Shown one piece after another: positions 27,114 through 40,786 of a stretch of DNA of 64,000 nt. Each line of letters starts with the position of its first letter. Position 1 is the stretch's first letter. The translations under genes were made by a program, and so were the position numbers. Where the stretch lies: the NCBI GenBank assembly GCA_026874595.1, contig CM049314.1:62227300-62291299 (forward strand). The letters run 5' to 3'. The DNA is from Sipunculus nudus (lineage: Eukaryota > Annelida > Sipuncula > Golfingiida > Sipunculidae). Below the pieces are notes generated by a model, which made no database searches, had not been told where the DNA came from, and saw only the letters and a list, made by a program, of their open reading frames with translations.

Positions 27114-28656
27114 AACAAAAAGTGTACAACAGTGTGCACGTGTAGACCTTGCATAACTTTCATAGACGCTAACAAAGTGACGATACAATTAACAATGTGT
27201 ACATATAACAAGGCATCCATAGAGACAGTTTTAACATTGTAAAAGACAGAAGTGGTTTTGTTTTCAATACTTCCTTTTAAATACAGGTCCATACAACACT
27301 CAGAAATACAATCTTACAGAAATGTAATTATCATCTGGTATTTTAGTATTCTAACAAATATGGGAGCAGCATTTCCCATTTCCTCAGATGTACACATAAT
27401 TTCTCTCTTTTATGAGCTATTGCATATTCAACTTTCTGTATTTATTTCAACCGATTCTTTAACTTTTCAAACAAGCTGACATTTTCTTCACATCTGATAT
27501 GATAAACAGTCATTTCACATGTTATAATCAGTTGATTGACCAACATATTTTTCTGTACTGGAATAATTCCAAAAAGTATTACATTGATATCATAGTCCGG
27601 GAAACTTATATTACATGATTTCAACCAAGAGTGTATTTTCAGATATAAATTTCTAGAGGCAAAACATTCAGAAAAAAGGTGTGTAATTGTCTCATCATAA
27701 AGATTACAGTAAGAACAACGTGGACTCTCAAAAAGATTCCACTTAAAAAGCCAGTAGTTTACTGGTAAATAATTATGTATGATTTTAAACTGAAACTCTC
27801 TGCTATACATTTCAAGAGAAACTTGATAAACTGTATTATAAAATTGTTTAAAATCTTCATGACTCTGTAATCCTGTAATTTCTAACCAATTATCCAAAGA
27901 AGTTGGAGTGGAGGTCCTCTTATTGATTAACATATTACATGTATATCCTATTCGATGTAATTTCTGATAATCCTTTTATTCCTACCACAGTGACCAATCA
28001 GTCCTTACTATTTTTTAATGTCTGATATATTTTCAATAGCCTCTGTCTTACATAAACTAATCCACTCTTTTGGTATTCAATTATTTTGGACCTCCATGAC
28101 AGATATTTATTAGCTGATAATTCTGGGTATCTAGTTTTCATCTCTTGCCATGTGCAGACTTTTCCAGTATCATTTAAAAAATCTTGAACTTTCCTTATAC
28201 CTTAGCTGTCAAAATATCTGTAGAAAAAAAGATGTATTGTTAATCTTTAAATGGTAGTTGTTCCATAACGGTTGCATTCTCACTTCTTCTGTCGATATTA
28301 GATTCTTTTTAACAAAATGTGACCATTCTTTTAGACAGTTTTTATAAAACATTGGTAACTTTCTCAGTACTGTTGTCACATCAAAGTTAGAGGATATTGA
28401 ACAAATGCCTCCCAAAGGGTTTAAATAATGCTGTGATACATATTTCCATGGCATATCTTTTCCATCTATTAATCGTCTAATCCACATAATATACTGTGTT
28501 TGTAGCTTTGTATGCACATCAGGACATTTCAATCCACCTATATCATGAGGTCCAATGGCCGTGTCATATTTGATCTTTGCTCTCTTGCCTTTCAATAAAA
28601 ATCATCTCAAATGCATTTTAACATTCTCAACTAATCCTGCAGGTGGAATACACATG

Positions 28657-28695
<39 letters not shown>

Positions 28696-30158
28696 TATTC
28701 ATTGCGTCCAAATATTGAGAGGTTTCTGCTTGACCAGATATTTAGCACCATTTACAGTTTTCTTCCACTGACTGGAAACTAAGCCTTTCATTTATATCTA
28801 TAAATATATTGTAGGTATGCCATATACCAAGAATTTTCATGGCTGAAACAGTAAGGTTGACCCATTTACGTTGTACTTGCTTTACATTATTCCTTTTCCA
28901 TGCCCGAGCCAGGCAGCTTCTGATTTATCATAATTAAGATACAGAGTTGATAACTGCCCAAATGTATTTAGAATATATACCAGTGATTTAAATGATTCCA
29001 CATCAGACAAGAACAAATGACCCATGGGTCGTGACGCTCAGCCGACTGACATTTTGACAATATGTCCTTGCACAGGCAAACTAATTAAGGTAAAATAGGT
29101 GGCATCGTAGTTCATGCATATGAGCTCAAGTTCATCAAGACCCATAAGCACACTAATTTTGATGACAATCCATTCCTGAGGAATCAGACAATTTGTGTGT
29201 ATTTTTCATTTTTTTCTGGGTTGCTCAAACATGGCCTGTAACTCTGAGAATATACGTCACAGAGACCTAATGTCAGGTTTCTGAGGAGAACTTTTAAGGA
29301 GCTCTCAGGATATTAAGTTAGAAGATTCTAGGTCCAATGGTTATGATTTGTGCCTTGCTTTGGTATCAAATTTTCAATTATTCTGGGGGGTGTTTCTGAG
29401 CCCCATAGGTTGAAGAATACGGGTAACAGAGACCTTATTTCTGGTTTCCAAGAAGAAAAATTCTTAACAATTTTTAAAAGTCCAGATGGCACCACAAGTC
29501 TGTAGAGAATGATTAAACACCCCATGATCAATATGCATGCAAAAAAAAAAAAAAAAAAACGATGGTAATCAATGCAGTAGTTGTTCAGATAATTGAGCTT
29601 TTGTATATAATTCTTAATTTTTTGGCCACAAATTCTGAGCCCCATAGCTTCAAGAATATGGGTAACAGAGACCTAGTTTCTGGTTTCTTTGGAGACTTTT
29701 CATTGACCTCCCTTGATGTAAAGTTGAAAGATCCGAAGTCAGGTGATTATGAACTGTGCCCTGTTAACAGAAGACCACATCAATAAAGGTCTCAGGAATA
29801 TAGAAAAAAAAAATCTGTAAAAAAAAAAAAAACAAAAAAAAACAGGTGGCGCCACCAGTCTGCAGGAACTTAAGAAACACTCCATGATCAATATGCATGC
29901 ATAGAATCATGGTGATCAATGCATTAGTGGTTCAGATAATTGAGCTTTCGTATCAAATTTTGCTTTTTTTCTGGGGGCTACTTAGGAGCACCATAGCTAG
30001 TAGGATATGGGTAACAGAGACCTAATCGGGTTTCCTTGGAGACTTTTCATGGACCATATAGGATATAAAGTTGAAAGATTCTAGATCCAGTCAGTACGAT
30101 TTGTGCCGTTAGAAGGTGACCACATCTTTAAAAGTCTCAAAAACAGAGAAAAAGATTC

Positions 30159-30192
<34 letters not shown>

Positions 30193-33100
30193 AGATGGCG
30201 CCACCAGTTTGTATAAACTGATGAAACATTCCATGACCAATATCCAAGCAAAGAATCATGGTGATCGAGGAGATTTTTCATGGACCTCTCTGGATGTTAA
30301 GTTAGAAGATTCCATGACCAGTGGTCACGATTTGTGCCTGGTTAACGTACGGACGGGCGGACAGACGGACGGACGGACTGACAGACGGACGGACGGACGC
30401 CGAACAAAGGGTGTTCGCTATAGCTCAGATGACTTTCAGTAAGCTGAGCTTAAAATGTGATGTCATCAGCAAATGCTTTTAATTCGACTTCCTTGTTGCC
30501 AGTTAAAATTCCTTTTATCTCACTCTCTGCTGTAACCATATGTATTAAAACTTCAATGAACCCGAATAAATAGATATGAAGCTACTGGGTCGCCTTGCTT
30601 TGTTCCTCTCGATAAAGGGAAATAAATTGTTGAAAATCATATATTATTCTAGACACATCTTTGCGTCCTTGTGTGTATTATCTTAATCCAGGTTTTAAAA
30701 ATTGGTCCAAATCCAAAACGTTTTATCATAGAAATAATACAAGTGTGATCTATAGAATCAAATGTTGCTGCAAAATCAGCCCCAAATAATAATCCAGTCT
30801 CTTTTTTAGTATTACAATAAGCAACAATGTCCGTAATTAGGCGAACTGAGTTTCCAATATATCTTCCAGGTACAAAAGCTTTTGATCTACATGAACCAGT
30901 TTATCTATAACTTTGCTCAAACGAGCCACTAATATTTTACTCAGCACCTTAGTGTCCACATTTATTAAACTAATTGTGTGCCATGATTGTAAGAGTCTGA
31001 CATCCTTCCCTGGTTTTCTATCAGACTAATTACATCTTGTTTTTGACTTGTCGTTAACTCTCCAGCATTAATACATTCTTTGAGACATGCTGTCAATTAA
31101 AAATAAACATAGATAAAACTCCTCACTAAGATCATCTTTTCCTGGCGTCTTATTATTCCTCAAAGCTTTCAAAGCTTTGTATACAGAATTCAATTTCACC
31201 ATACCTTGACTCAGTAAAGCACCATCTGTATCTAAGATGTCTATGTAATTAAACAATCATTGCATTCCTCCTGATTTTTACCTCCTTGCCCTTTAAATCT
31301 CTCAAAATAGAAATTAATAATATGTAATAATAGATCCTTTTGGTTTGTAAGTTCCTTGCATTATCTAGCAACTTTGTAATACAGGGTTTATTCTTGTTTC
31401 TTTTTTTTCAAGATTTACAAAATATTTACTATTACGCTCAACATGCTCAAATCATTGTGCCCTAGATCGTTTTATAATACCTTCTGTAATTTTGACATAA
31501 CAGGCTTCCAGTTCTTTTTTTTCAGTTCTCATACTTCTCAAGTTTTTTTTCACAGGGATGTTTATCTATTTTTCTTTCTAAATGCTGTACCTCTTTTCAA
31601 GTGTCTGGTAGTGATTTTTGAACATTTAATTCTTTTTCTTTGAAAAATCTAAGGTATATTTTCTAACTTTGTATTTTAAATACTCCCATTTTCTCCGAGC
31701 ATCAAATGACATCTGGTCAGCTTCTTTTTTTAACAGTAACAATATAATCTTTCATCTTGCTTACATAATCAAAGGAGCAGTTCAATTTCCAAAATGAAGG
31801 ACCACGGTTGTCATCTTTCAAACTTTTTAAAGTAAGTTCCACAGCTGAATGATCTGAACCTACGCTAGCTATAATTTTACATTCTGAAATAATTGGTTGT
31901 AAAGCGATGATACCAAGAAAAAGTCTAATCGTCGTTGTGTTAGTGGAGCCGATCTTCTTTCTGTAAACCTTCTCAAATGTGGATTGCGAATCCTCTAAAT
32001 ATCACAGAGATCTAAGGCTTCCGTACTGTTATAAACAGTCTCAATTTTCTTGTACTTTAATCTAAGGTTACCTCCAGCTGCATCTTCTAAAGCAAAACAA
32101 AAAGTTGAAATCCCCTCCCCAAATTATTGGTGTGTTTTCCTCAATTTCAAAATATTCAACAATCAAGCTGTAAATTTCCTTATTACGTAAAATTTGTTCT
32201 GTTTCAGTGTTTGGTCCATATACATTAATCAATAAAGAATGGGTTCCCTGAATAGTACAGCACAACATGACATATCTTCCATCTGGGTCAAAGTTACTTT
32301 TTATTAACGAGAATTCAAGTATAGAGCCAGCTAAAGTGAGTGTACCTTTCGATTTATTTGTCCCATGAGAAAAGTTAGTGTGACCCCTCCACCCATAGTT
32401 TAAAGTGTTAGGACTTCAGAAAATTGTATCATATAAAGTAAAGACCCCTTTTAGTCACATAGTAATTATTCATCTTTCATGATCTATACTATATCACATG
32501 ACAGGCTGCTGTGAATAAGCTTGAAAAGCATGCCTCTCTTTGTATACCGGACAGCCAAATAAAGTTTAATATTCGCCTCAACCTAATTGATATGTTTTAC
32601 ATCACATATATAAAAGAACTGGATGTTAGTAATTAACAAGGCAGAGGAAGCTTAATAGACACTATCCTCATATCCAAAGGAAAAAAAGTTGGTATAAATT
32701 CAAAATGGAGAAAATAATATATATTTCCAAGAATAGGTAAAAAGAAAGAGCGCAAATATATGAGACCATGGATTTCAGCATATAAAAGTTGGCCCAAAAC
32801 TGGAGGGCATCTCAGTCAGTTTAAATTGATTTTGGCTTGTCATTAAAAAAAATCTCCATAACTTTTAACAGTATAAATAATAATTAAGAATAATATGAAT
32901 TAAAAAAATACATTAACAATGATCAGGAATTTGCATTGTTCTCATACACTGCAGAATAAAATGATTTACTCATTTTACTCACATAAAATAAAGTAAAATA
33001 TAAAATTATATGAGACAAACTTATTCATTATGTTATAAGCATGCCCAGACTTGGATGAAATGCTCAGAGGCATTATTAAACTCTTTGATTGAAAAGTGAA

Positions 33101-34974
33101 CATCTTTTGGAATCAAGAACTTTTGACACTCTGCATACTTTTCAAACAGATTTCCAAATTTAAATTCATTGCCATTAGCCATTTTCGGTCACTGAATAAC
33201 TGACAACAGTTCAGTCGAGATCAAAAAGTGACAATTAAATGAGGGACAAAACAATTAATACCCCCTGCCCTCCACAGTAAATCAGTGGAGGATGAGAGCA
33301 GATCAGTAGAAATTAAATATTCCTGGTACCCCAACATTGTTTTAACAAATTGACCTGTGACTGTAGGGTGAAGAATTAGCTGAAGAGTAGTGAGCAGATC
33401 AGTAAATTTACATAACAATCATATATGTAGTTGTTGAAACTAGCGGGATGTGGGCCACGTAGAGGTAAGTGTTATTGACAAAACACATGTATGCATAGCC
33501 TGAGTTTGCCATTAATATACATATAAGGCCTCAGAACCATTATAAAATAAATATATTAGAAGATCAGTCTTTTGCAAAATCCAAATACATAGGTTAAGCG
33601 GCACAACAGAGCACATGGAATTGAAATAAGGCTGTTATACGTTTTGCCTAAATCACATCAGTAAACATATGGTATCCTTGTCTTGATACAAGCCATACCG
33701 GGCAATATAAAACAACGATTATATATCCTGTTGCACTGATATCCTGGTAAACAGTCTATAACCGTTAAATTATTCTACGAATGATGAGTTAACAGGAGAG
33801 AATAAATTTAACAAACAAAAATGAAAATCAGTCTCCATGGTAACGAGAAATTTCCCCTATCGCGTACAAATTGGCAGTCGCCCAGAAACCCATGCTTGTA
33901 TTCATGCGGTAAGAAATTCAACAAACATGCAGGATTTAATAATATGCCGAGTCAAACAGCATTTAGTTGGTGTTGTTAGAAAGTATACTAAAAAGCTAAC
34001 GAATGATCTGGATTAAATCAAGTTACAGTGTGATTGTATTGTCAAGATTGACGAAAATATTTGAATCCTCCTAGAGTCATACACTGTGGTCCTCGCTCAA
34101 GGATGTACTGGCACTCCGACTTCAGTACCCTGTCCTTTGGTTCTTTAATGTCAGACGGCCGAAATGGCGCTAAGATTTATGCAGAGCCTCCAAAAGAAGT
34201 TATGATATTTTGTTTGTGAAAATGTATTGAATCCATTAGAAAAATACACTCAGTTTCAACCAGGTCAACACAATGCGAACCCTGGCCCTTTAATTATGAC
34301 GTTTCAGGTACCTGTGAAGAGAAACCACCACAGCTTGGGAACGCTGATATCGTGTGGGTCGGTGTCATGGCAACGTATAGATGTCATGAAGGTTACAGAC
34401 TGGAAGGTCCCCCGCTGAACGCCGTCGTTGAATGTCCATGTGACTGTAACTGGGACCCAGCCAGACAGAAAACAGCGTCGATAAAGTGCCAAGGTATGAT
34501 CAACAACGTTTTGCACTCCTCCACTTTCAGGGAAACCAAATGAATAATGTTTTATTTTAGCGATTGCGAAATCATTTCGTTATTCATGTATTCTTTCCTT
34601 TTATTTTTCTTTCCGTATCTTCGGTAAGTTAATTTATCAACTTCAATTAGGGCTTACACATCACATATTGGTTAACTTCAGGTGTAGAAAATGTCAGTTA
34701 CCCGGATGGGTCATTATAAATGTTAGCCTATGTTTTAGTATATTGGATATAGTATATCATTGAATGTTTATAAATGGGGGGGGGGTGTTGCTACTACGTC
34801 CGTAGACTGTCTCCCTCGCATTTTCTCAGTAAATAAGCTGTCACTTTTATTTAAAATAAATGTTTGTATTGTTATTTTATAATGATAGAATATTATCATT
34901 ATTGTTATTGTTATTATTGGTATTATTATTATTGTTGTTTTTCTTCTTATTTTTCTTCTTCTTGTTATTTTCAT

Positions 34975-35005
<31 letters not shown>

Positions 35006-36970
35006 TTATTTATTAACAGCCATCACTTGTCCAGCGTCTCCGACTATACAGAACAGTGTAGCTACAGATTTTAACTCCACGTACAACAGCACGGTGACAC
35101 TGCGGTGTGTCAAAGGGACCCAGCTCAGCAATTATGAGTATGACGTCACACGAGTCTGCAACTTCACAGGGACGTGGTCAGCCATTAATGTTGAATGTCA
35201 GAGTAAGGGTCTGTTTTCTACTCTTTTCCCCTGTTGCTTTTATAATGTTATATGCTTTTACCTTGCCCGGGAGTTACAATGTTTTTTGTCTCTTTTGGTT
35301 AGTTGATTGATTAGTTGGGTGGTTTAATCACAAAATAAAAATACTATAACAAATACACGACTTTATCTGGCAGTATTTCTTTTTGTTTTATTTTTTTTCA
35401 ATTCGAATGACTGTGTCACGATAGCCCGAGCTATGACGTGACTTTAGCGGGGGTGGGGGGGGGGGGTACCAACCGCCAAGTAAGTAAACAAGTAAACCAC
35501 GGGCAAGGCAATTGCAGGCATGAAAGGAAGGGAGAGAATGGGCCGAGAGTAGTGGTGGGAGTCGGTTCCTTTTTCATAATCGATCATCGGTTTGAGCAAA
35601 CCGACTGATGATCGATTATTAATCGGTTCAGACAAATATATGAAATTATAAAAGAAATATGCAATTATCTATGAAAGTGTACCTGTGTTTCCCCGGCAGG
35701 TATTCACCTCTCGCGCACACGTGTTACGATCCTTCCACGTATAAAGACACAATCAAACTAATTTAAAGGATTAAATTTTTAAGATTTTTTCGGGCCGAGG
35801 TGCGCTTGGGGCAGATAAAAAAAATGCAGGCAAGTCCAAAAAAATTCCAGCTGAAATCCAAATACTCGACCGGCCGGGTTAGCCCAAACAAAGATTTTTT
35901 TAAAAGGATGACCACGTCCTAAGCATCGGTTGAATAGATTATTTCTAAGAGAATCTCGCAAAATAGCCATAGACCTGAAGAATTTAAGGAGTATTAAAAC
36001 GCCATCCCGCTCATATTTTGCAATGAAATTTTCGTTAGAAAACTCTCCGCTAATTCTGCAGCTACCTGCGAGTTCACGGATAATAAATTTAATAAATCCT
36101 CCGTTCTCGCATCTACCGTGTCATACTCAGTTACATACGAAAGTTATTTGGGAACACAGACTCAATATATGAAGCGCGGAATGCGGTAAAAAATGGAAGA
36201 ATAATTTTTGCCTATAACATAAAGGCATTCTGGAAAGAAAACAATCATTATAATGATGTAATCGATAGTGGCAGCAAACCGACTGACTTTCGATAAAACT
36301 CGATGATCGGCCCACCACTAGCCGAGAGCAAACACACGGTATCTACCAGTCTGGCACCCTATGTCACAACCACGAGACGCTATCATAACGTCATTCTCAA
36401 TGTATTTCGATGGTGTTTTCACGCAGTTATTTACTACAGCCGATGAAATCTGAAGGGACCTTCTTGTAAAAAAAAATATCGTGAACTATATTAATTATAA
36501 ATGATTTCATTGAAATTTTGCAGAACTTTTGCGCCATTTTTAGGGGACGGTGGGACATGCCATTCCCCACCTTTCACCCCCCTCCACAATTTTACATATA
36601 AATCAAAGTAACGTTGTCATTATAAAAAATAAGCTGTATTTTCAATCTGTAACACTTGCATTCGTTAACAATAATGTGTCACAGTTTTACACAGTTTTAC
36701 GAAGTTATGCCAAAGTTCAGATATGCATGACGTGTCGAAATGGCCGATAATGTGGCGTGCATTCCCATATGCCAAACAGGTGTATCAAATCATTCATGCA
36801 TGATTTACTGATTACAATTATAGCTTACTTTGCATTTCGAACTAGTTGCGGATCTCGGAGGAGGGGTGGGGTTAGAACAGAGAACGTTTAGCAATCCCCC
36901 TAGACATTTTAAGGCAAAGGTTTTTACTTGTATTTGGTTATATATATATAATATAAATACATATATATAT

Positions 36971-37025
<55 letters not shown>

Positions 37026-38213
37026 GGTTGGGTTCAAATGCAAATGCATTTGCATTAAAAAAAACAGAGTTACCAGAAGCAATGCATTTGTATTTACATT
37101 TAAATGCAAAGTATGAAACATTTGATTTTCAAATGCAAATGCAAGTTCAATTCATAAAATGCTCTCTTGTATCAATAAAAAAGGCTTTTCGGTTCGACTG
37201 GCATTTAAGCAGTCCTGCGATGACTACAAATGACATAAGCAGTTTGTACAGGTCATGGTAAATGACCAAGGCTAGCAATCATGCAGGGTACATAACCACT
37301 GTAATTGATGTGTACATCATTCCTGTTTGGGTAATGAGATGATGCATGATTTTCAACAGCCTATTACATATTTTAGCTGATGCTGATATTACTACTTCAA
37401 ACCCTTTTAAACTTGGTAATAAAAGGTTGGACAGACTGATGTTCACCAGATGTATTGGTCACCTGATGTAAATAGTTACTGATGCTGTAATGTGAATATA
37501 CATACATACCTGTGAGTATATTATATTGGTGCATAAGTTTCAAAAATCCATTAAATATCTTGATACAATGCACTATTAATCAGGGATAATAGTAATAGTA
37601 ATATGTAATAGTTGTAATAATAGCAAATTACAGGTTTTCAAATGACAAAGTAATAGTAATAGTGATAGACAAGAAATTTTAACCTGTAATAGTAACAGTA
37701 TAGTAATAGGACCACAAGTAAGGGCCTTAGTTGTAATGTGATTAGTTCATGCTAGATGCTGTCATGGTCCAGTGGACACTGGGCAGCAGGCTTGGGCTAG
37801 AGGTGATAACCGAATTGATAAACCCTGGGCTTATTTATAGATTCATTAACTGGGCAGTGTAGCAGTGTCTGGTCCGTTTACACATACTGTGGGGCACGTT
37901 ATTGTAAGGCTAGACAGTACTGCTGCAGTGTTGGTGATGTTTGAGTACTTGAGGGCTAGATCGCCTGATAGCCATAACCCCTGATGAGTTAATTAGTGGT
38001 GCCAGAGACAGTAAATAAGTCCTCTTTGTACTCACAGATATTACTATTATTTACCTATTAAAGGTAAATTAAAATGAACTAATCTAACAAAATGTAATGA
38101 CTTGTTGGTGGACACGAAATTCACACGACTTTTGTGATTTGCTTAACATGAATAGGTTGAATCTGAATCCAACAAGCAAGAGTCACTAAGTCTGCGTCGT
38201 AATTTCTATAATT

Positions 38214-38263
<50 letters not shown>

Positions 38264-38426
38264 GAAGGTAGAGTTACCCTCCGTTGTAAAGTGTTCAATG
38301 GCCCACAGACTAGGCCAGAGCGGTATAACTCCGAAGAAAAACAACACTGTTTATTCACAACAGTCTGTTTCACGGGATGCGACCTGATCATCAGGTGTAT
38401 GTGGTAAGATATAATGTGTTAGTTAT

Positions 38427-38492
<66 letters not shown>

Positions 38493-38789
38493 CTGGGTCT
38501 TTATTGCAGGAACTGTTCATATCTAGTTATGTTAAGCTGCATGAAATTTTATGAAAATTTACTATGTTGAGAATATATCAATAATATTTCAGGTAAGGAC
38601 TCCATTTGTATATTTTGTATCTAAAAAGAGTTTAAATGCAAATACATTTGCATTTGAATTTGATATATTTTATTGCATTTCCGTTTGAAGATTTTTAATC
38701 GCATTTGCATTTGCATTTGAATTTGATTAATTTGAAGCATTTGCATTTGCATTTAAATGCGCCAAGTTGCATTGGAACCCAACCCTGAT

Positions 38790-38871
<82 letters not shown>

Positions 38872-39798
38872 GAGAGAGAGAGATTATAGACGGTGTTTCA
38901 ACTCAATCGTTGTCATAAAGCTCTGTGGCCATGCGTCTGAAATGGTCTTGAACTTCTGGGAACGATGCCAATTGTGTCGTATGGGGGGGGCATAGTTTCA
39001 TGACGGTGCAATTGTACCGCCTTCTATCAGAAACTGCGTGAACTAGATCCATCTCAAGAATTGATAATACTCCAGTATTACTACTAGATCACTAATAATA
39101 ATAACAATAATCTCTTAATTGAGAAATTATTTCTTATTACGTGCGGTCCGTAGAACCGTTTCCTTGTGTGTGTGTCTAGACAAATCGGGTTTGTTTTTTT
39201 GGTTTTGCAGCACCATGTCACGGCTCCCCGTTGATACCGGGCAGTGATATGGTGGGGCCGCTCAGGGCGCTGCCCGGGGGAGTGACGTCAATGAGATGTT
39301 CAGCTGGTCACAGACTAACCCCAGACAACCGGTATAGCATCCTCACCAGGAACTGCACCTCCGCGTTAACATGGAGCGACGCCACGGCCAGTTGTGAAAG
39401 TAATTTTTCTTAGAATTACAAACCCAAACCCCTTTTTCTTATATATCTTATTTGTGGGGTTTGTGGGGCTGGAAGGGGGTTGCTCAAACCTAAACTGTAT
39501 GTAATTGGGCAGAAAACTATATTTGAGAGAGATAACCTGTAGCATGGCAATAGACGAGGGTAATTTTATTAAATGTTATGGAATTTTGGTAACAGGAAAG
39601 AAAACAACATTTTGAAGTGGTAAGCTAGTACAACACCAAAAGGCTGCCTTTCTACAACTAACCTGTGATCCAGCTTTGGAATCAGTGAACCGTAGCATAT
39701 GTTTAAGTGTTACTGTGTACACAGTTAAGATGGTTTAGGATCCTGGCGCAGGTTATGTTCCTTCCTTCACCACTTTCTAGTAAAATTTAATTTTGTTT

Positions 39799-39853
<55 letters not shown>

Positions 39854-40749
39854 TGTAAATGTGCTTGTGCGAACATTAATATAGACAAAAGTAACAAATA
39901 AGAAAGGATCGAACAAAATGTAAATTCATTATTCCCTTTGATGTTCATTCTGGAACGTTACTGTTTTCTTCTAAATAGATTGACCAATTCTTGAATATCT
40001 ATATTTGTTTTTAAATTAATAAAACAAAATGTCGTAATCTTTAGGAAATCCGTCAGTCCATCATATTTCATCCAAATCGTTTGGATGTTGATTCACATAT
40101 TCAGACAATACACCTACATTTTATTTTTTCAGGGGTTTCTTGTGGGGCAGTCCGAGTCGTCCAAAATACCATCCCTAGTATCCCGGCATGCAGCGTTTAT
40201 GAATGCGAGGCTGTATACGCATGCGCAAGAGGGTACCAGTTCCCGAACACGTCACATACAAGTCACGTGAGCCGTTGTCAGGCTGACGGTCAATGGTCGG
40301 AACTGACAACCGCCTGTGAACGTACGTAATCCTTGTAATTAGTGGAGTCACTGATTAATTTATTCTTAAATTATATTTTATCACGTGCGTATGCATGCTT
40401 ATTCAAGCGTCTGGATATGATATTGCACAAAATATTAAACACGCATGCTCACGAACATGTAAAAAAGATGTATGTTCCAATGAAAACATTTTCATTCTTA
40501 TTATATTTTTATAATATTATTCATCATTTATATCTGCAGTAGTTGTAGTAGTAGTAGCACTAGCAAGTTGTTGTTGTTGTACTTCTTCTTCTTATTATTA
40601 TTAATTGAAGAAGTAGCACATGAACTAGTATTTTATTATCATAACTAAATTAAATATAAATGAATATTATTATTATTCTTATTATTCTTCTTCTTCTTAT
40701 TATTATTAATATTAATCATATTATTATTATTATTATATTATTATTATTA

Positions 40750-40786
<37 letters not shown>

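Larger units (their letters stand above)
27442..32400 (-). mobile_element. Decayed L1/Tx1-like LINE, 5'-truncated and split by an insertion
   Basis: Read on the minus strand: an AP-endonuclease piece (about 32400-31770) with [18 protein letters not shown] and the GSDHS motif; an RT start (31250-31070) with [18 protein letters not shown] catalytic blocks [11 protein letters not shown] (about 30780), [11 protein letters not shown] (about 30600) and KAFADDIT (about 30460); after a 1.4-kb insertion, [15 protein letters not shown] and [11 protein letters not shown] (about 29010-28900); then the C-terminal region (28595-28209) with GGLKCPDV; finally a zinc-knuckle-like CSYC...HLFSEC (27760-27650). 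Several frameshifts and stops make it non-functional. Confidence 0.9.
37023..38787. mobile_element. hAT-like element, CAGGGTTGGGTTC termini
   Basis: It begins CAGGGTTGGGTTCAAATGCA and ends TGCATTGGAACCCAACCCTG, near-perfect inverted repeats followed by ATGCAAATGC-rich subterminal blocks at both ends. It lies in an (AT)n tract; the flanks ATATATAT and ATATACCT are compatible with a slightly decayed 8-bp duplication. The interior holds TAATAGTAA-type repeats (37570-37720) and two (AT)n tracts. There is no transposase. Confidence 0.85.

Noticed and set aside
34860-35306. 148-codon ORF as a single exon with a Leu/Tyr-rich N-terminus
   Set aside because: The N-terminal part is the ATT/CTT microsatellite. 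Only 35020-35202 is the sushi exon, bounded by AG and GT.
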